A stretch of 64,000 nt of DNA from Sycobia sp. Sy_11 (taxonomy: Eukaryota > Arthropoda > Insecta > Hymenoptera > Epichrysomallidae): contig JACCIC010000122.1 in the NCBI GenBank assembly GCA_018907035.1, positions 884,501-948,500 of the forward strand, given 5' to 3'. Made by a program: the position numbers and the translations under genes. The notes beneath the pieces were generated by a model, which was not told where the DNA came from, did no database searches, and worked only from the letters and a program-made list of their open reading frames with translations. Shown piece by piece: positions 22,130 through 32,280 of this stretch (the stretch's first letter is position 1; every line of letters begins with the position of its first letter).

Positions 22130-23060
22130 CACTGAAAGTCGAAGAATTTGCTCAAGAAGACGTTAAGAGAATGTTACTAGAGGACAGTATTGAGCCATCG
22201 ACTAGTGAATGGTGTAGCCGCCCTATAATAGCAAAAAAAGGAAATGGTGATTATTGTTTTTGTGTGTACTATCATGGTTTGAATAAATACACACAGGCGA
22301 ATGCATATCCCAGGAGAAGTATAGATTCAGTCCTTGATAAACTCAGTCTGGCTAGAGTAATCACTAAAATCGATTTAAAAATGGCATTTATATAAGTAAT
22401 GGTTGAGAAAGAAAGCCGTAAATATACAGCATTTACTGTTGCCGGTTCTGGCCTCTACCAATTTAAAAGAATGCCCTTTGGATTAGTTAATTCTCCAAAA
22501 ACGTTTAGTCGACTAGTGGATATGTTTTTCGGACCAGAGGTTTTCTGTCGACTAGTCGATATGTTTTTCGGACCAGAGGCCAGCCTTAGGTTTTCGATTA
22601 TCTTGATAATATAGTTATAGATAATCATAGTTACCGAAACCTTCGAAGATCATCTGAAGTGGATGGAGAAAGTTTTAATTAGAATAAGAGAAGCCGGACT
22701 TAAAATAAATACAGAGAAGTGTGAGTTTCGATGTAAGAGTGTGACATATTTAGGATATGAACTCGATAACCACGACCTAGGGCCAGGTGGGAAGAAGGTT
22801 AAATCTTTTAAGCTCTTCAAACGTAAAAGAATTACGAAGAGTTTTAGGATGTTTTGGATGGTACTCAGGATTTTTGGAAAATGTAGCAGAATTTCAAATT
22901 CCCTTAGTAAAATTATTAAGAAAAGATTCTTCCTGGCAGTGGGGAAAAGAACAAGAAGTAGTTTTCCAAGGATTAAATAAAACACCGAAGCTCCTATTTT
23001 GGCAAGGCCTGATTTTTCTAAAATATTTAAAGTTCAAACTGATGCGTCTGATTTAGCCAT
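22130..23060 (+). pseudogene. Gypsy reverse transcriptase, inactivated
   Basis: The frame begins EEFAQEDVKRMLLEDSIEPS, then YCFCVYYHGLNKYTQANAYP, ITKIDLKMAF (motif A), KYTAFTVAGSGLYQF and MPFGLVNSPKTFSRL (motif B). The catalytic YxDD appears as YLDN (22598-22609), losing an essential aspartate. A 39-bp tandem duplication (13 residues, RLVDMFFGPEVFC) lies between motif B and the YLDN box. Beyond it are VTETFEDHLKWMEKVLIRIR and EKCEFRCKSVTYLGYEL (thumb side). Stops at 22393-22395 and 22612-22614, plus frameshifts, are visible. Confidence 0.85.
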
Positions 23061-23345
23061 TGGAGCGGTACTGAATCAGGAACAGGAGGATGGAGAACAT
23101 CGAATTGTTTACATAAGTAAAGCCCTTTCCGCAGCAGAGAGAAACTATACAATCACCGATCGAGAAGAGAAACGGATCATGCCGTGTTGAAATTTCTGCA
23201 AACAGTTAAGCAACTCTCTGGCCGTTTAGCAGGTTGGCTGCTCGAACTACATCAATACAACTATGAAATTCGTTATGAAAAAGGCACTCTTCATGTTGTG
23301 CCACATACGCTTTCTCGCAACGTATTGTTTGAGGAGAGGGAAATT
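22999..23345 (+). pseudogene. Gypsy RNase H remnant
   Basis: FSKIFKVQTDASDLAIGAVL (first catalytic aspartate), HRIVYISKALSAAERNYTIT and, after a frameshift, LAGWLLELHQYNYEIRYEKG are the typical order of a gypsy RNase H domain. Frame changes near 23185 break it. Confidence 0.82.
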
Positions 23346-23935
23346 GCTGCTTTTGCGAAAATTAAAGACCAATGGTACATTCGTAGAATGAATGAGGTGT
23401 GTTTTCGCCGGAAGAAATATGAGGATTGGATGATTGCATGTGGTATGCTTTATAAATATACGAGAGATAAGTTACTAGCCATTTCGGTAGAGAGAAAACA
23501 TATGAGCGAGTTGCACGGGAATTCTTTTGGACATCCTTTTGGGAATTCTTTGCCAACAATGCGATATATGCCAAAAATATAAAGTTTTACAAACGGGCCC
23601 GCAACGATTGATGACGGGTAGACACCTTGAGAGACCGTGGTTCATAGTTACTGAAGATCTAATGCATTTTTCAAATTCTGGTTCGTAAAGTAAGTATCTT
23701 GTAGTTTTTCAAGTTTTATTTACGAAATGGATAGAAGTAAGACCCATTCGGGCTGCAACTGGTATAGCCGTTGCGGCAGCTTTAGAGGAGCTCATCGTAT
23801 TTAGATGGAAATCTCCAATTTGTTTTGTAATTGATAACGTACCTGAATGGAGAAATGCATTTTTGGACGAGGCATTGGAAGACTACGGTATTAAGGAGAG
23901 CAAGGAAAATTAACCGACAAAATTATAAAACATCT
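23346..23935 (+). pseudogene. Gypsy integrase, N-terminal and catalytic core part
   Basis: A zinc-binding-like region (YKYTRDKLLAISVERKHMSE, LHGNSFG) is followed in a shifted frame by RPWFIVTEDLMHF, YLVVFQVLFTKWIEVRPIRA, GIAVAAALEELIVFRWKSP and DNVPEWRNAFLDEALEDYG. The core is interrupted at about 23935 by an unrelated transposase fragment and resumes near 25150. Confidence 0.8.
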
Positions 23936-25135
23936 TAGATCATACTACGGCTGAGTAATCCGCAGAAAAGTAAATATTGTCGAAGACATGAAAAACGATA
24001 TAATGACAACATTTAAACAAGTTTTTTCGTCAAAAGAAAATCCAGATCACGACAGTTGTGATTCTGGAGCCGATAACTGATGCAAGTGGCAAAAGGCTAT
24101 TGCTCGAGGACAAGATCCGTCACTTGTAGATCTTTCTCCACTACTTAATCCATCTTTTTATAAGAACATCTTCTTCCAATTTATGAAGATTTATCAAGAG
24201 GCGATTTACTTACAAGATGTTTAGGTGGCCACACCCAGAATGCTAATGAGAGTTTTAATTCGACCGTTTGGCTAATGACTCCACAACATCTGCATTCTGG
24301 GTTTAAAATTATTGAAATTGCTGCTTTTATTGCTGCGGCTATATTCAACGAGGGATACAGTTCCATTTTAAAGATCATGAATAATTTGGACACTCAAATT
24401 AGGACTCAATGCAAAATATTTGCTGACAATGCGGACCGTGACCAGATAGCTCGGCAGAACCGATGCAGCAATGTGTCGAAAGAAGCCCGACTAGCCCGAA
24501 AGCAACAAGCTCTTCAAGAAAACGCCTTATTTGATGAAGCTGAAGGAATATTGTATGCGCCCGGGATCGCAGATTAATCGGTAAGTCATAAAAATCAGTA
24601 GTTTTCATGTGTAAAAATTTTAAACGCGTTTTTCTAAAACCTAAATACATTTTTTGAATTGGCTTAAGTTCTCATTTAAAAACTAAACGACAGAAAGTAC
24701 TCAAACTTTTCAGAAAGTTAATTTATAGTATTGTTGTCTATTTATACCTAAGGGTTTAAATGTTTCTTATCAAAAAAGTAATTTTTTAAACAAAAATATA
24801 ACAAAAAAAAACGGTGAAAAATTGTACATTTTTTGAAAAAAGATGTCGAATTTACAATTTTGTAATTTTTTATGCATTTGTAGGTAAGCATAGAGCGAAA
24901 TTACACTACTAATAGAAAACTGTTTCGTTTTTTGTTTCAGATCGGCCAAAAAATTTGAAACATTACGCCAATTACAAATAGGCTTGTCACGTTGCGAACT
25001 ACAGCGCCGCATAGCACCATCATTTTGTTTGTTTTTTTTTAATAAAAATTGACTGGAAGTATATTAATAGTGTCTAAATTCTCTTAAAAAAAATTCTTAA
25101 AAAACCTATCATTGTTTCTATAGGAGTTGCCCCCC
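23936..25135 (+). mobile_element. Transposase fragment of Mutator-like type inserted in the gypsy integrase
   Basis: Two frames read: MKNDIMTTFKQVFSSKENPD with a stop near 24078, then WQKAIARGQDPSLVDLSPLL; and, shifted by one, LPIYEDLSRGDLLTRCLGG, HTQNANESFNSTVW, HSGFKIIEIAAFIAAAIFNE and RQNRCSNVSKEARLARKQQA, ending GIAD at TAA (24575-24577). The CLGGxTQNxNESFN motif resembles a family of insect transposase-like proteins I associate with the Mutator-like group; superfamily assignment is tentative. GGTAAGT right after the stop and TTTTGTTTCAG near 24930 could be splice sites of an original intron. A short AGATCAT word occurs at both edges (23937, 25141) and may be a target duplication. Confidence 0.55.
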
Positions 25136-25149
25136 TTAAAAGATCATTT

Positions 25150-25782
25150 ATTCCATGTTAATATGCACACGTAAATCCGGTAGAGAGGACGAATAGATCA
25201 TTGAAAACTATTATTTTAATGTACGTCAAAAACAACCATAAAACGTGGGATAAATATCTGCACCAGTTTAGATATGCTGCCAATACGGCTTGACTTAGTA
25301 GTCAAGCACACGGGTGTCTCCCGCCTTATTAAATTTCGGAAGGCATTCGGTGCCAGTAAAAACTCTAATTAGAGAATGTGAACCTCGAAACGTTATCGCA
25401 AAAATTACAGAGAAAGAGTGGTTAGAGAGACTTAAAGAATTAGGTAGGTTAAGAAATTTAGTTTATAAACATATTAATGAAGCGCTAGATAGACAAAAAC
25501 TTCGCTATAATAAGGGAAGAAAATATATACGGTATTTCGTCGGAAACAAGGTTCTCAGAAAAACACATAATCTGTCTAATGTAGATAAAGCGATAAATGC
25601 AAAACTGGAACCAAAATACGATGGACCATTCATTATTACGGATGGTATAGCACCATATGTATACAAATTGGACATGGAAAATTCGAGAAAGAATAATATT
25701 GTAAATTCTTCCGATTTAAAAAAATTTATTGAAAAGAGAAGAGTTAGAGCAGTATCAAATGACAATTTGGGGAATCCGTAAT
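25150..25782 (+). pseudogene. Gypsy integrase C-terminal part
   Basis: The integrase resumes with VERTNRSLKTIILMYVKNNH, WDKYLHQFRYAANTA, then a 155-codon open frame reading LLNFGRHSVPVKTLIRECEP, DRQKLRYNKGRKYIRYFVGN, KLEPKYDGPFIITDGIAPYV (GPY/F module) and DLKKFIEK. It ends at TAA 25779-25781. Fused to the 23346-23935 part it would give a normal gypsy integrase order. Confidence 0.85.
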
Positions 25783-26982
25783 AAATTTCTTTTATTTTGA
25801 TTTTTAACGCAACGCAAGAGATAGAGAGATGGAATAGATTAAGAGTAACTTACATCGTGCGTGTTGAGTAGTAATAAGATGTCAGTAATATTTTTTTTCT
25901 CTCTTCGACTTAGAATAATGGATCAACATCAGCAATACATAGCCATGGAGATTGTGGAGCTACCAGATTCCAATTTGCAAGCTGGTCAGCACTTGCTATG
26001 TGTCTGAAGTGGGGCAGGGTCGACTCAGGATGCGATGTTGACTATATCGGTATCTTTTATAGATATCGCCATCTTGGACTGCGACCTGAGTGACTTCAGT
26101 CTGGATTCTGTTGAAGACTGTTTGCATGTCCTGTCAGAAAATCTGAATCCCGTTCACTCCCTTGCAGTGCCGATCGACCAGGCCCAGAAAAAGGAGGTAA
26201 AAGTAGCGGAGGTAGAGAGACAGGAGGAAAGAGTAGAGAGTAGGACAAAAAAGGTATCGAGTAAAGAGAGAAAGAAGATAAGAAAAGAGAGTAAGGAGAA
26301 AGAGAGGGGAGAAGAAGTCAATAAAAAGAGTAAGGATGTGAAGAGAAAATGGTGTAATGGTAGGAAGGGGGGCAGAAATTCCATTCTGAAAAGAACATGG
26401 GGGAGGGGGAAACCCTAGGACAGCACAGTAAGTTGTGCGCTGGAAACGAGCGATCCAAGAAGGTATAGCTTTCGAAAAAAAAAGAAAAGAGAAGAAAATT
26501 TTGCTTAATATGAAACAAGAAATAATCTATAATAACTTATGTATTGGTCAAATAGATTAACTCCACCCATATTCAAATTGTAAATGTTAACCATGTGGAA
26601 TTTAAATGTTTTCATAAGCTTCATTTTCTTATTCCATCGTTGAGCCATATTTATGTTCCTCTTGACATAAAGTTATAGCCAAAATGTACGCATTTATTAG
26701 TCTCTGCATTGATAGTAATTAAATTTTGGAACACTGGAGTTTTCTCGTTCTTACTTTCTTAGAAAAAATCCTCTAAGTCTTAAGAAATGCCATTCCCAAC
26801 TATTTTACTAAATCTTAGTTTCTGTATCTTAGTTAAATGCATTGACTTTATTATTCACGCTGTAATCTTTTTAATTCAAAAACTTATTCATCGACTCCTC
26901 ACTGCGACTTATGTGATACTATGAAGCCTGTGTAAATACACTGTATTTCAAACTTATGATTTATTTATTTAGTTTATACTCT

Positions 26983-26986
<4 letters not shown>
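25783..26986. other. Downstream flank of gypsy element
   Basis: A 127-codon frame at 26035-26418 becomes strongly lysine/glutamate-rich and ends at the purine tract near 26400; it may be the element's 3' region, but I do not recognise it. From 26420 to 26986 no feature is recognised. Confidence 0.4.

Positions 26987-27030
<44 letters not shown>
26987..27030. repeat. (TA)n microsatellite
   Basis: A TA run of about 22 units. Confidence 0.95.
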
Positions 27031-27031
<1 letters not shown>

Positions 27032-27199
27032 TCAGGGACCGCAATTCTAGGAATAAAATACCCGCGGTGATTATTTTGGAATCGATAATATTTGTATACA
27101 TCGATGGTTGTCTAGTCAGATATCTTCCACAGGGGACAAATATTGCTATTCCTAAAATTTTTTATGTACATATATGTATTAAATAAAATTTCTTCATAT

Positions 27200-27510
27200 T
27201 ATTTGAGAAATACAAATCCTAAATTTTGGACCATCCACCTGACTCTCCATACTTCACACTAAGTGACTTTTTTCAATTATAAAAAAAGGTTTGCGTAGCT
27301 AGACGCTTCGTCACTTTGCTTCAAATAACGAAATCAAAAAAGTCGTTAAATCATGGATCCAAAAATAGGGCACGTCTTTTTTTAAGAATGGTGTGTTTAA
27401 GCTTGCAAAAAGATAAACAAATGTATGTAATTTAAAACTCCAAGGCGACTACGTAGAAAAATATTTTAAGAGCAAAAAAATCACATTACTTTTATAGCAT
27501 AAAACTGGTG
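27200..27510 (+). pseudogene. mariner transposase C-terminal fragment
   Basis: The degenerate reading LDHPPDSPYFTLSDFFQL recalls the HPPYSPDLAPSD box with the third catalytic aspartate. It is followed by ARRFVTLLQITKSKKSLNH and a tail ending near KNILRAKKS, consistent with a mariner C-terminus. No ends were identified. Confidence 0.6.
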
Positions 27511-27956
27511 CTACTATAGTTACTTTTTTTAACACAGAGAATCTTACTTTCTGACAACCCATCGTATAATAGTTATAATATATTTCAGATACTTTCATTA
27601 ATTTTGTTATCTATAGGTGTTATGTTCTCATACTTTATTATACTTTCTTGTTAAATAAAATTAGGATTTTCTCTATTTAAATTCCATTTATTGCGAAATC
27701 GAAAGTACTTTTTAATGGAAATTTCTAATATTGACACCGTATTTAAGGCAGCAAATTTTGTATGTAAATAATTTGCTCAAATACTACAGAGTTTATTGTC
27801 GATGTCATCAAAATTACTTTACGAAACCATAAACAAATTTCGGACCATAATTTGGCGACCTCCTCTTACTAGTCGAGTTATTCATTTAAGCTGGCTTTTA
27901 GTAATATTATTGATATATATAGAAAATTTCATTTAATCTTTTTGTAGAAGAATATA

Positions 27957-29007
27957 CAGTCAGTCAAGTAAGAGCGTGGTCGACTTTACTAACAGGCAAT
28001 GAAAATTTTCGCTCGAATTCCTTCGCGTGCCTATAGAGATTCCATTGCATCCACCCGAAAGCTTTCAAAGTGTTGCAACTAGCGGCTGCTAAATATATGA
28101 GAAAGTCAAAGGCATGTTTATAGAAGTGGGTACAGCGATATAAAGTGGCTAAAAATGTTGACGATTTACCAGAACGTGGCTCGATCGGAAAAGTGGACAA
28201 AAAAGATTAAGAAAGTATAGTGAATCTGTTTTCGCAGAACGCTGCTTTAACACTGCGATAAGAACAATCAAAATTAATGGCAAAACGTTTAAATATATCT
28301 TACGGAACTATCTGAACTTATCTTCGTACTCATGGCCTGAAATGGCGAAACACAATAAAGAAGCCTTAGTTGACTAAAAAGCATGTGACAAAGCGACTCG
28401 CTTAGGCGCATGAGAATATTGATAGAAATTTTGAAAATATCATTTTTCCGAATGAATGTTCTATACGGATTCGGAACTTTACACCTCGTTATTGACAAGC
28501 TAAATGACAAGAAAATAATAAATATCTATAAATAGGCTGTACTGCCATCTTCCAATGGATGGTTTATCAGAAAAAATGAAGATTGGATTCTGCAGGATAA
28601 CGATTCTAAACACCGCAGCAAGCTCTGTACTGAGCGGAAGACTCAATCTGGCATCGTTACATTTAATTGGCCGTTGCAGTCGTCTGATGCAAATCCTATT
28701 GAAAATGTGTGAGCATATATTAAACAGAAGCTTTGTCGAAGACGTACACACATTTTGAATCAGTTGTCTTACCAAATTGGTCGGATCTGAAGATTGTTGC
28801 CATTGGAATACGCCGTCAAATTAGTAGAAAGCATGCCTCGGACCTCCCAGGCAATTCTCGACGCCGGTAGCGACTGAACACAATATTGACCGAAGTGGAT
28901 CATCGTTTGTAATGTGTACAATATATATATATATATATAAATATGAACGTTTCATCAAATAAATTATTTTATAAATGAACACGATTACGGTCTTTCTTGA
29001 CAGACTG
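27957..29007 (+). mobile_element. Tc1-like transposon relic with inverted ends
   Basis: The ends read CAGTCAGTCAAGTAAGAGCG and, inverted, CAGTCTGTCAAGAAAGACCG, flanked by TA (27955-27956, 29008-29009). Length about 1,051 bp. The broken transposase reads, near the end, WILQDNDSKHRSKLCTE (second catalytic aspartate), FNWPLQSSDANPIENVWAYI (third residue region) and LVESMPRTSQAILDAGSD; these are Tc1 rather than mariner wordings. Stops and frameshifts abound. It lies 56 bp downstream of the dynein donor at 29063. Confidence 0.9.
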
Positions 29008-29063
29008 TATATTATTCTATACGAAAAGTAATATAAAAAAATTACATATTAAGGTTTTATTAC

Positions 29064-31880
29064 CTGAAAATCAAACGTTTCATCACAATTAAATACCAAG
29101 ACAAATCTTCCTAACTGATGACCTAAAGCTTTTACAGATTCAGTTTTTCCTGTGCCAGCTGGTCCAAACGGAGAACCACCTAATCGAGATTCTAAAGCTT
29201 GTGTCATAGTTAAGTAACACCTATCCGTTAATGGAGTTTGTACAAGCCTATCTTGAACGCCTAAATATTCGAATCCATAAAAAAATGTTGCATTCGCCAT
29301 ATGTATTGTAAGCTGCTGAAGAACATCAGATTGTTTAGGATCAAAATAAAATCTCATTTCACATAACCATTCAAAAGCTTTAGGACTAAGTACATTATTC
29401 AAAATTAATCTTCTAGTGACTGTACGCTTATGAACAAACTCATTAATTAAATGCTCAAGCTTTTTTCTTCTTAATGGAGGCTGCTCTTGTAAAACTGAAT
29501 CAGCTAAAATATTTAATGTGTTTTCAACTTGAAAAAGCACTTGGTTCAGAGGATTAGCATTTACATTATTTTGGGTATTTTGTAATGCGAATTCCACTTC
29601 TTCAGACCATAGTATTTGTGCAGCTAAGATTATAATTTGTGCTTGATAACTATCACACCAGTTTAACAGAGATTCTGAATTCATATTTTCTTCTTTAAAT
29701 TTTTTTATATCTTGCACAGCTCGGGTAAGACTTGAAGCAAGAGTTATACGCATTTCTTTTTCAACAAGAGTTAGCCACTCATTAATTTTGGGATTAGATA
29801 CAGTTGATACAGAATGTTCGAATATAACTTCTTCACCTTCTCTAGAAGCAATTCCAACGATTACTGTGTTATCTTCATTAAGTAATATAGAAGCCACTCC
29901 AGCAAACATTTTCTTAAAATGTTTTTGAAGTCTTGCTATATTTTTACTGTTGCCAATGATTTCTAGAAGATCTTCATCTCCAACAAAGTAAAAACGCGGA
30001 AAAGATGTTCTTTCTCTTTCTAAATATTCACCTAAAGCTTTTTGAATTTTACCAAGAAGATCTGCTAGACGTTCAAGAGACCTCTGTACTCCAGGAATAT
30101 TTAAAATATCTACAACCATTGGAGATTTAGAAACTTTCTTCATCAAACCCAGAAATTCAGAACTAATACTTTGAAATCGTGAGGTTTCGACAGGTAGAAG
30201 TGTCTTAATATCTGCACTACAAGAAAAAATCCCTTCTAAGTAAACCCATCGTCGTTGCACATCGATCCAGATATCGAAAAGAGCATTAATTCGATTAAGT
30301 TTCTCTTCCCAGGTTAAAGCTTCTTCCTCGAAAACTTTATAATATGGAGATAATTTCATTGCAGCAACGGAATTTATATGTTCTTTGACTTTGTTAAATA
30401 GATCATCCCAACCTCGAATTAGTCGGCATTTATTTTGATAATTTATTAAATCTAATTCATAGTTTTGCCATGATTCTCGAACTTGTTTTAAAAATTCTTC
30501 TAATGCCATTTCACCTTGTGCCACTAGAATAATATCCTTAACTGTCCCTTCATTTTTCTGCAAATTAACGTCCCATACTTGTCCTAAAGTAAGTTCACTA
30601 AGTATCCAATTAACTCGTAATTGTTTCATTAATAATTTCCAATGCCTCTCTTTTAATGCATCAGATTTCAACTCAACGATTAACATATTTACTTTGGTAT
30701 AATTTTGAAGTAGTTTCTTTACATATTCGTATGAAGAATATTGTCGCAATCTGGCTGGTAAATCTTTTAACTGCGTTAACATAGTATCTATCTGCAGCCG
30801 TAACTTTCTTGGTTGAACCGACAGCCAGGGCTTTTCTCGAGTTTCATCAATCTGTGACCAAATTTTTGCTAATTCTGACCAAACGCCTTTTAAATCTTGA
30901 AGTTCTTCATAAATTACTTGCATTCTATCCTCGTTAATAGAAATACTTCCTTGTTCTAATAATTCTAATGCTTCCTTGGCTTTACCAACATTATCTCGTT
31001 CATCCTTCAACCGTGTATATTTATTCTCAAATAACTGAAGTTGTTGTAAAGCATCATCTGGTCGTAAATGTCCTTCAACAGGTTTTCCTTGTTCCCAATC
31101 ATTAAGAAAATCTGATGTTCTAGACTCAATAGCTTTATCTTCAGCTACAATTTTTAATTGTAATGATGCTATTTGTGTTTGAATACATATATCTTTTCTT
31201 TTGATTATTTCATTAAAAGCACCCCATTCACCTTCTATATTATCCACATGCAGCCAATGTGATGGAAACTGAAATCTCTGACGTTCAAGAATCCTTTGAC
31301 CTTCTTTATAAATATCAACTTTCTTCCCCCAAGTTTTCATTTTTCTCTTTAATGATTGAACATATGTAATAAAATTAACAGCATCTGAAGTACTTGCAGT
31401 TTCAATAGAATGTAATTCTAAATCACCTCTTGATCTTGAGACTTGTGCATGGAAATTCACCATTTCGTTCCCAAGAAGTGTTCCAAATTTTCCTAAAGTT
31501 TCTTTATGCCAAGAATCATATTTTAATGAAACCTTACTTTGCACTTTATTAAAGTCTATTATCACTAAACCAAATTCTCTGCGTGTATCAGACGTATCGA
31601 ACGTAGTCCTGGTTTTTTTAATATCATTTAGACATTTCATCCATAAACTTATATCTTCATCCAATTTTCCATAAAGATTTTCGGGCTGAAGATCCCATAA
31701 GGACTGATACCTTAGCCACTGATCTACATAATTTACAATCTCCTGCATTTTAATCTCAATAGCTTCATATGCAGCTTCCAGTGAATTCTTTCCGGAAGGT
31801 AATTTTGTTAATAAATTTCTATATGTACTAGACTCTTGTTTATCTAAACCAACTTGATATCTTGAGCTTTGAAGACGAAT
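29064..31880 (-). CDS. Dhc64C: Cytoplasmic dynein 1 heavy chain, 939-codon exon (tail end, linker, AAA1 P-loop)
   Basis: This single uninterrupted exon of 2,817 bp is exactly 939 codons, phase 0 at both ends. It begins [11 protein letters not shown] after the acceptor AG at 31882-31881 and ends FDFQ before the donor GT at 29063-29062. The first half covers the end of the tail ([40 protein letters not shown]). The second half covers the linker ([64 protein letters not shown]). The end carries the AAA1 Walker A loop [10 protein letters not shown] (29165-29142). The linker is the lever that bends during the power stroke. The size, motif order and wording match cytoplasmic dynein 1 rather than dynein 2 or axonemal chains. 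The exon is fully open, which argues for a functional gene despite transposons only 56 bp beyond its donor and about 400 bp upstream of its acceptor. Confidence 0.97.
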
Positions 31881-32280
31881 CTGAAAATATATATTTAAAG
31901 TAGTGATATATATATATATATATACTAAAATATAATTATTTTCTAATTCTAGATATGAAAAAATTTAGAACTAAGGCAGTTAAATGTTTTTTCTAAGATT
32001 GAAAGAATCTCCTTCGAAAAAATTAGATGCGAGGGTCTATTTCAGTAATCATCACTTGTTCAAAAAGAAAAAAACATTTTAATTCAAATTTAAATCGAAT
32101 GATAAAAATAAATTGAATAGTTTATGACTTTATATTTGATTTAAGTACAATTAATCTGTTTTGAATTAAATAACAAACTAACAAAGCAAGAAAATACAAT
32201 GAAGTAGTAGAAAATGTTTAAAATTATGATTAAAATAATGCAAACTATGTAAGTTTTGCTCTAGGTCAACATTTATTATA
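31881..32280. other. Intron end next to the dynein acceptor
   Basis: It contains a short TA run (31906-31925) 25 bp upstream (minus strand) of the acceptor of the 939-codon exon, then AT-rich sequence to the mariner starting at 32281. Nothing else recognised. Confidence 0.6.

Larger units (their letters stand above)
20150..26410 (+). mobile_element. Decayed gypsy-type LTR retrotransposon
   Basis: Gag, protease, reverse transcriptase, RNase H and integrase remnants occur in the Ty3/gypsy order on the plus strand. The integrase is split by a foreign insertion (23935-25135). A possible polypurine tract (GGGGGAGGGGG) is at 26399-26409. LTRs could not be recognised on either side, so the limits are approximate. 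Stops, frameshifts, an internal deletion joining gag to protease, and a lost catalytic residue show that it is long dead. Confidence 0.82.
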
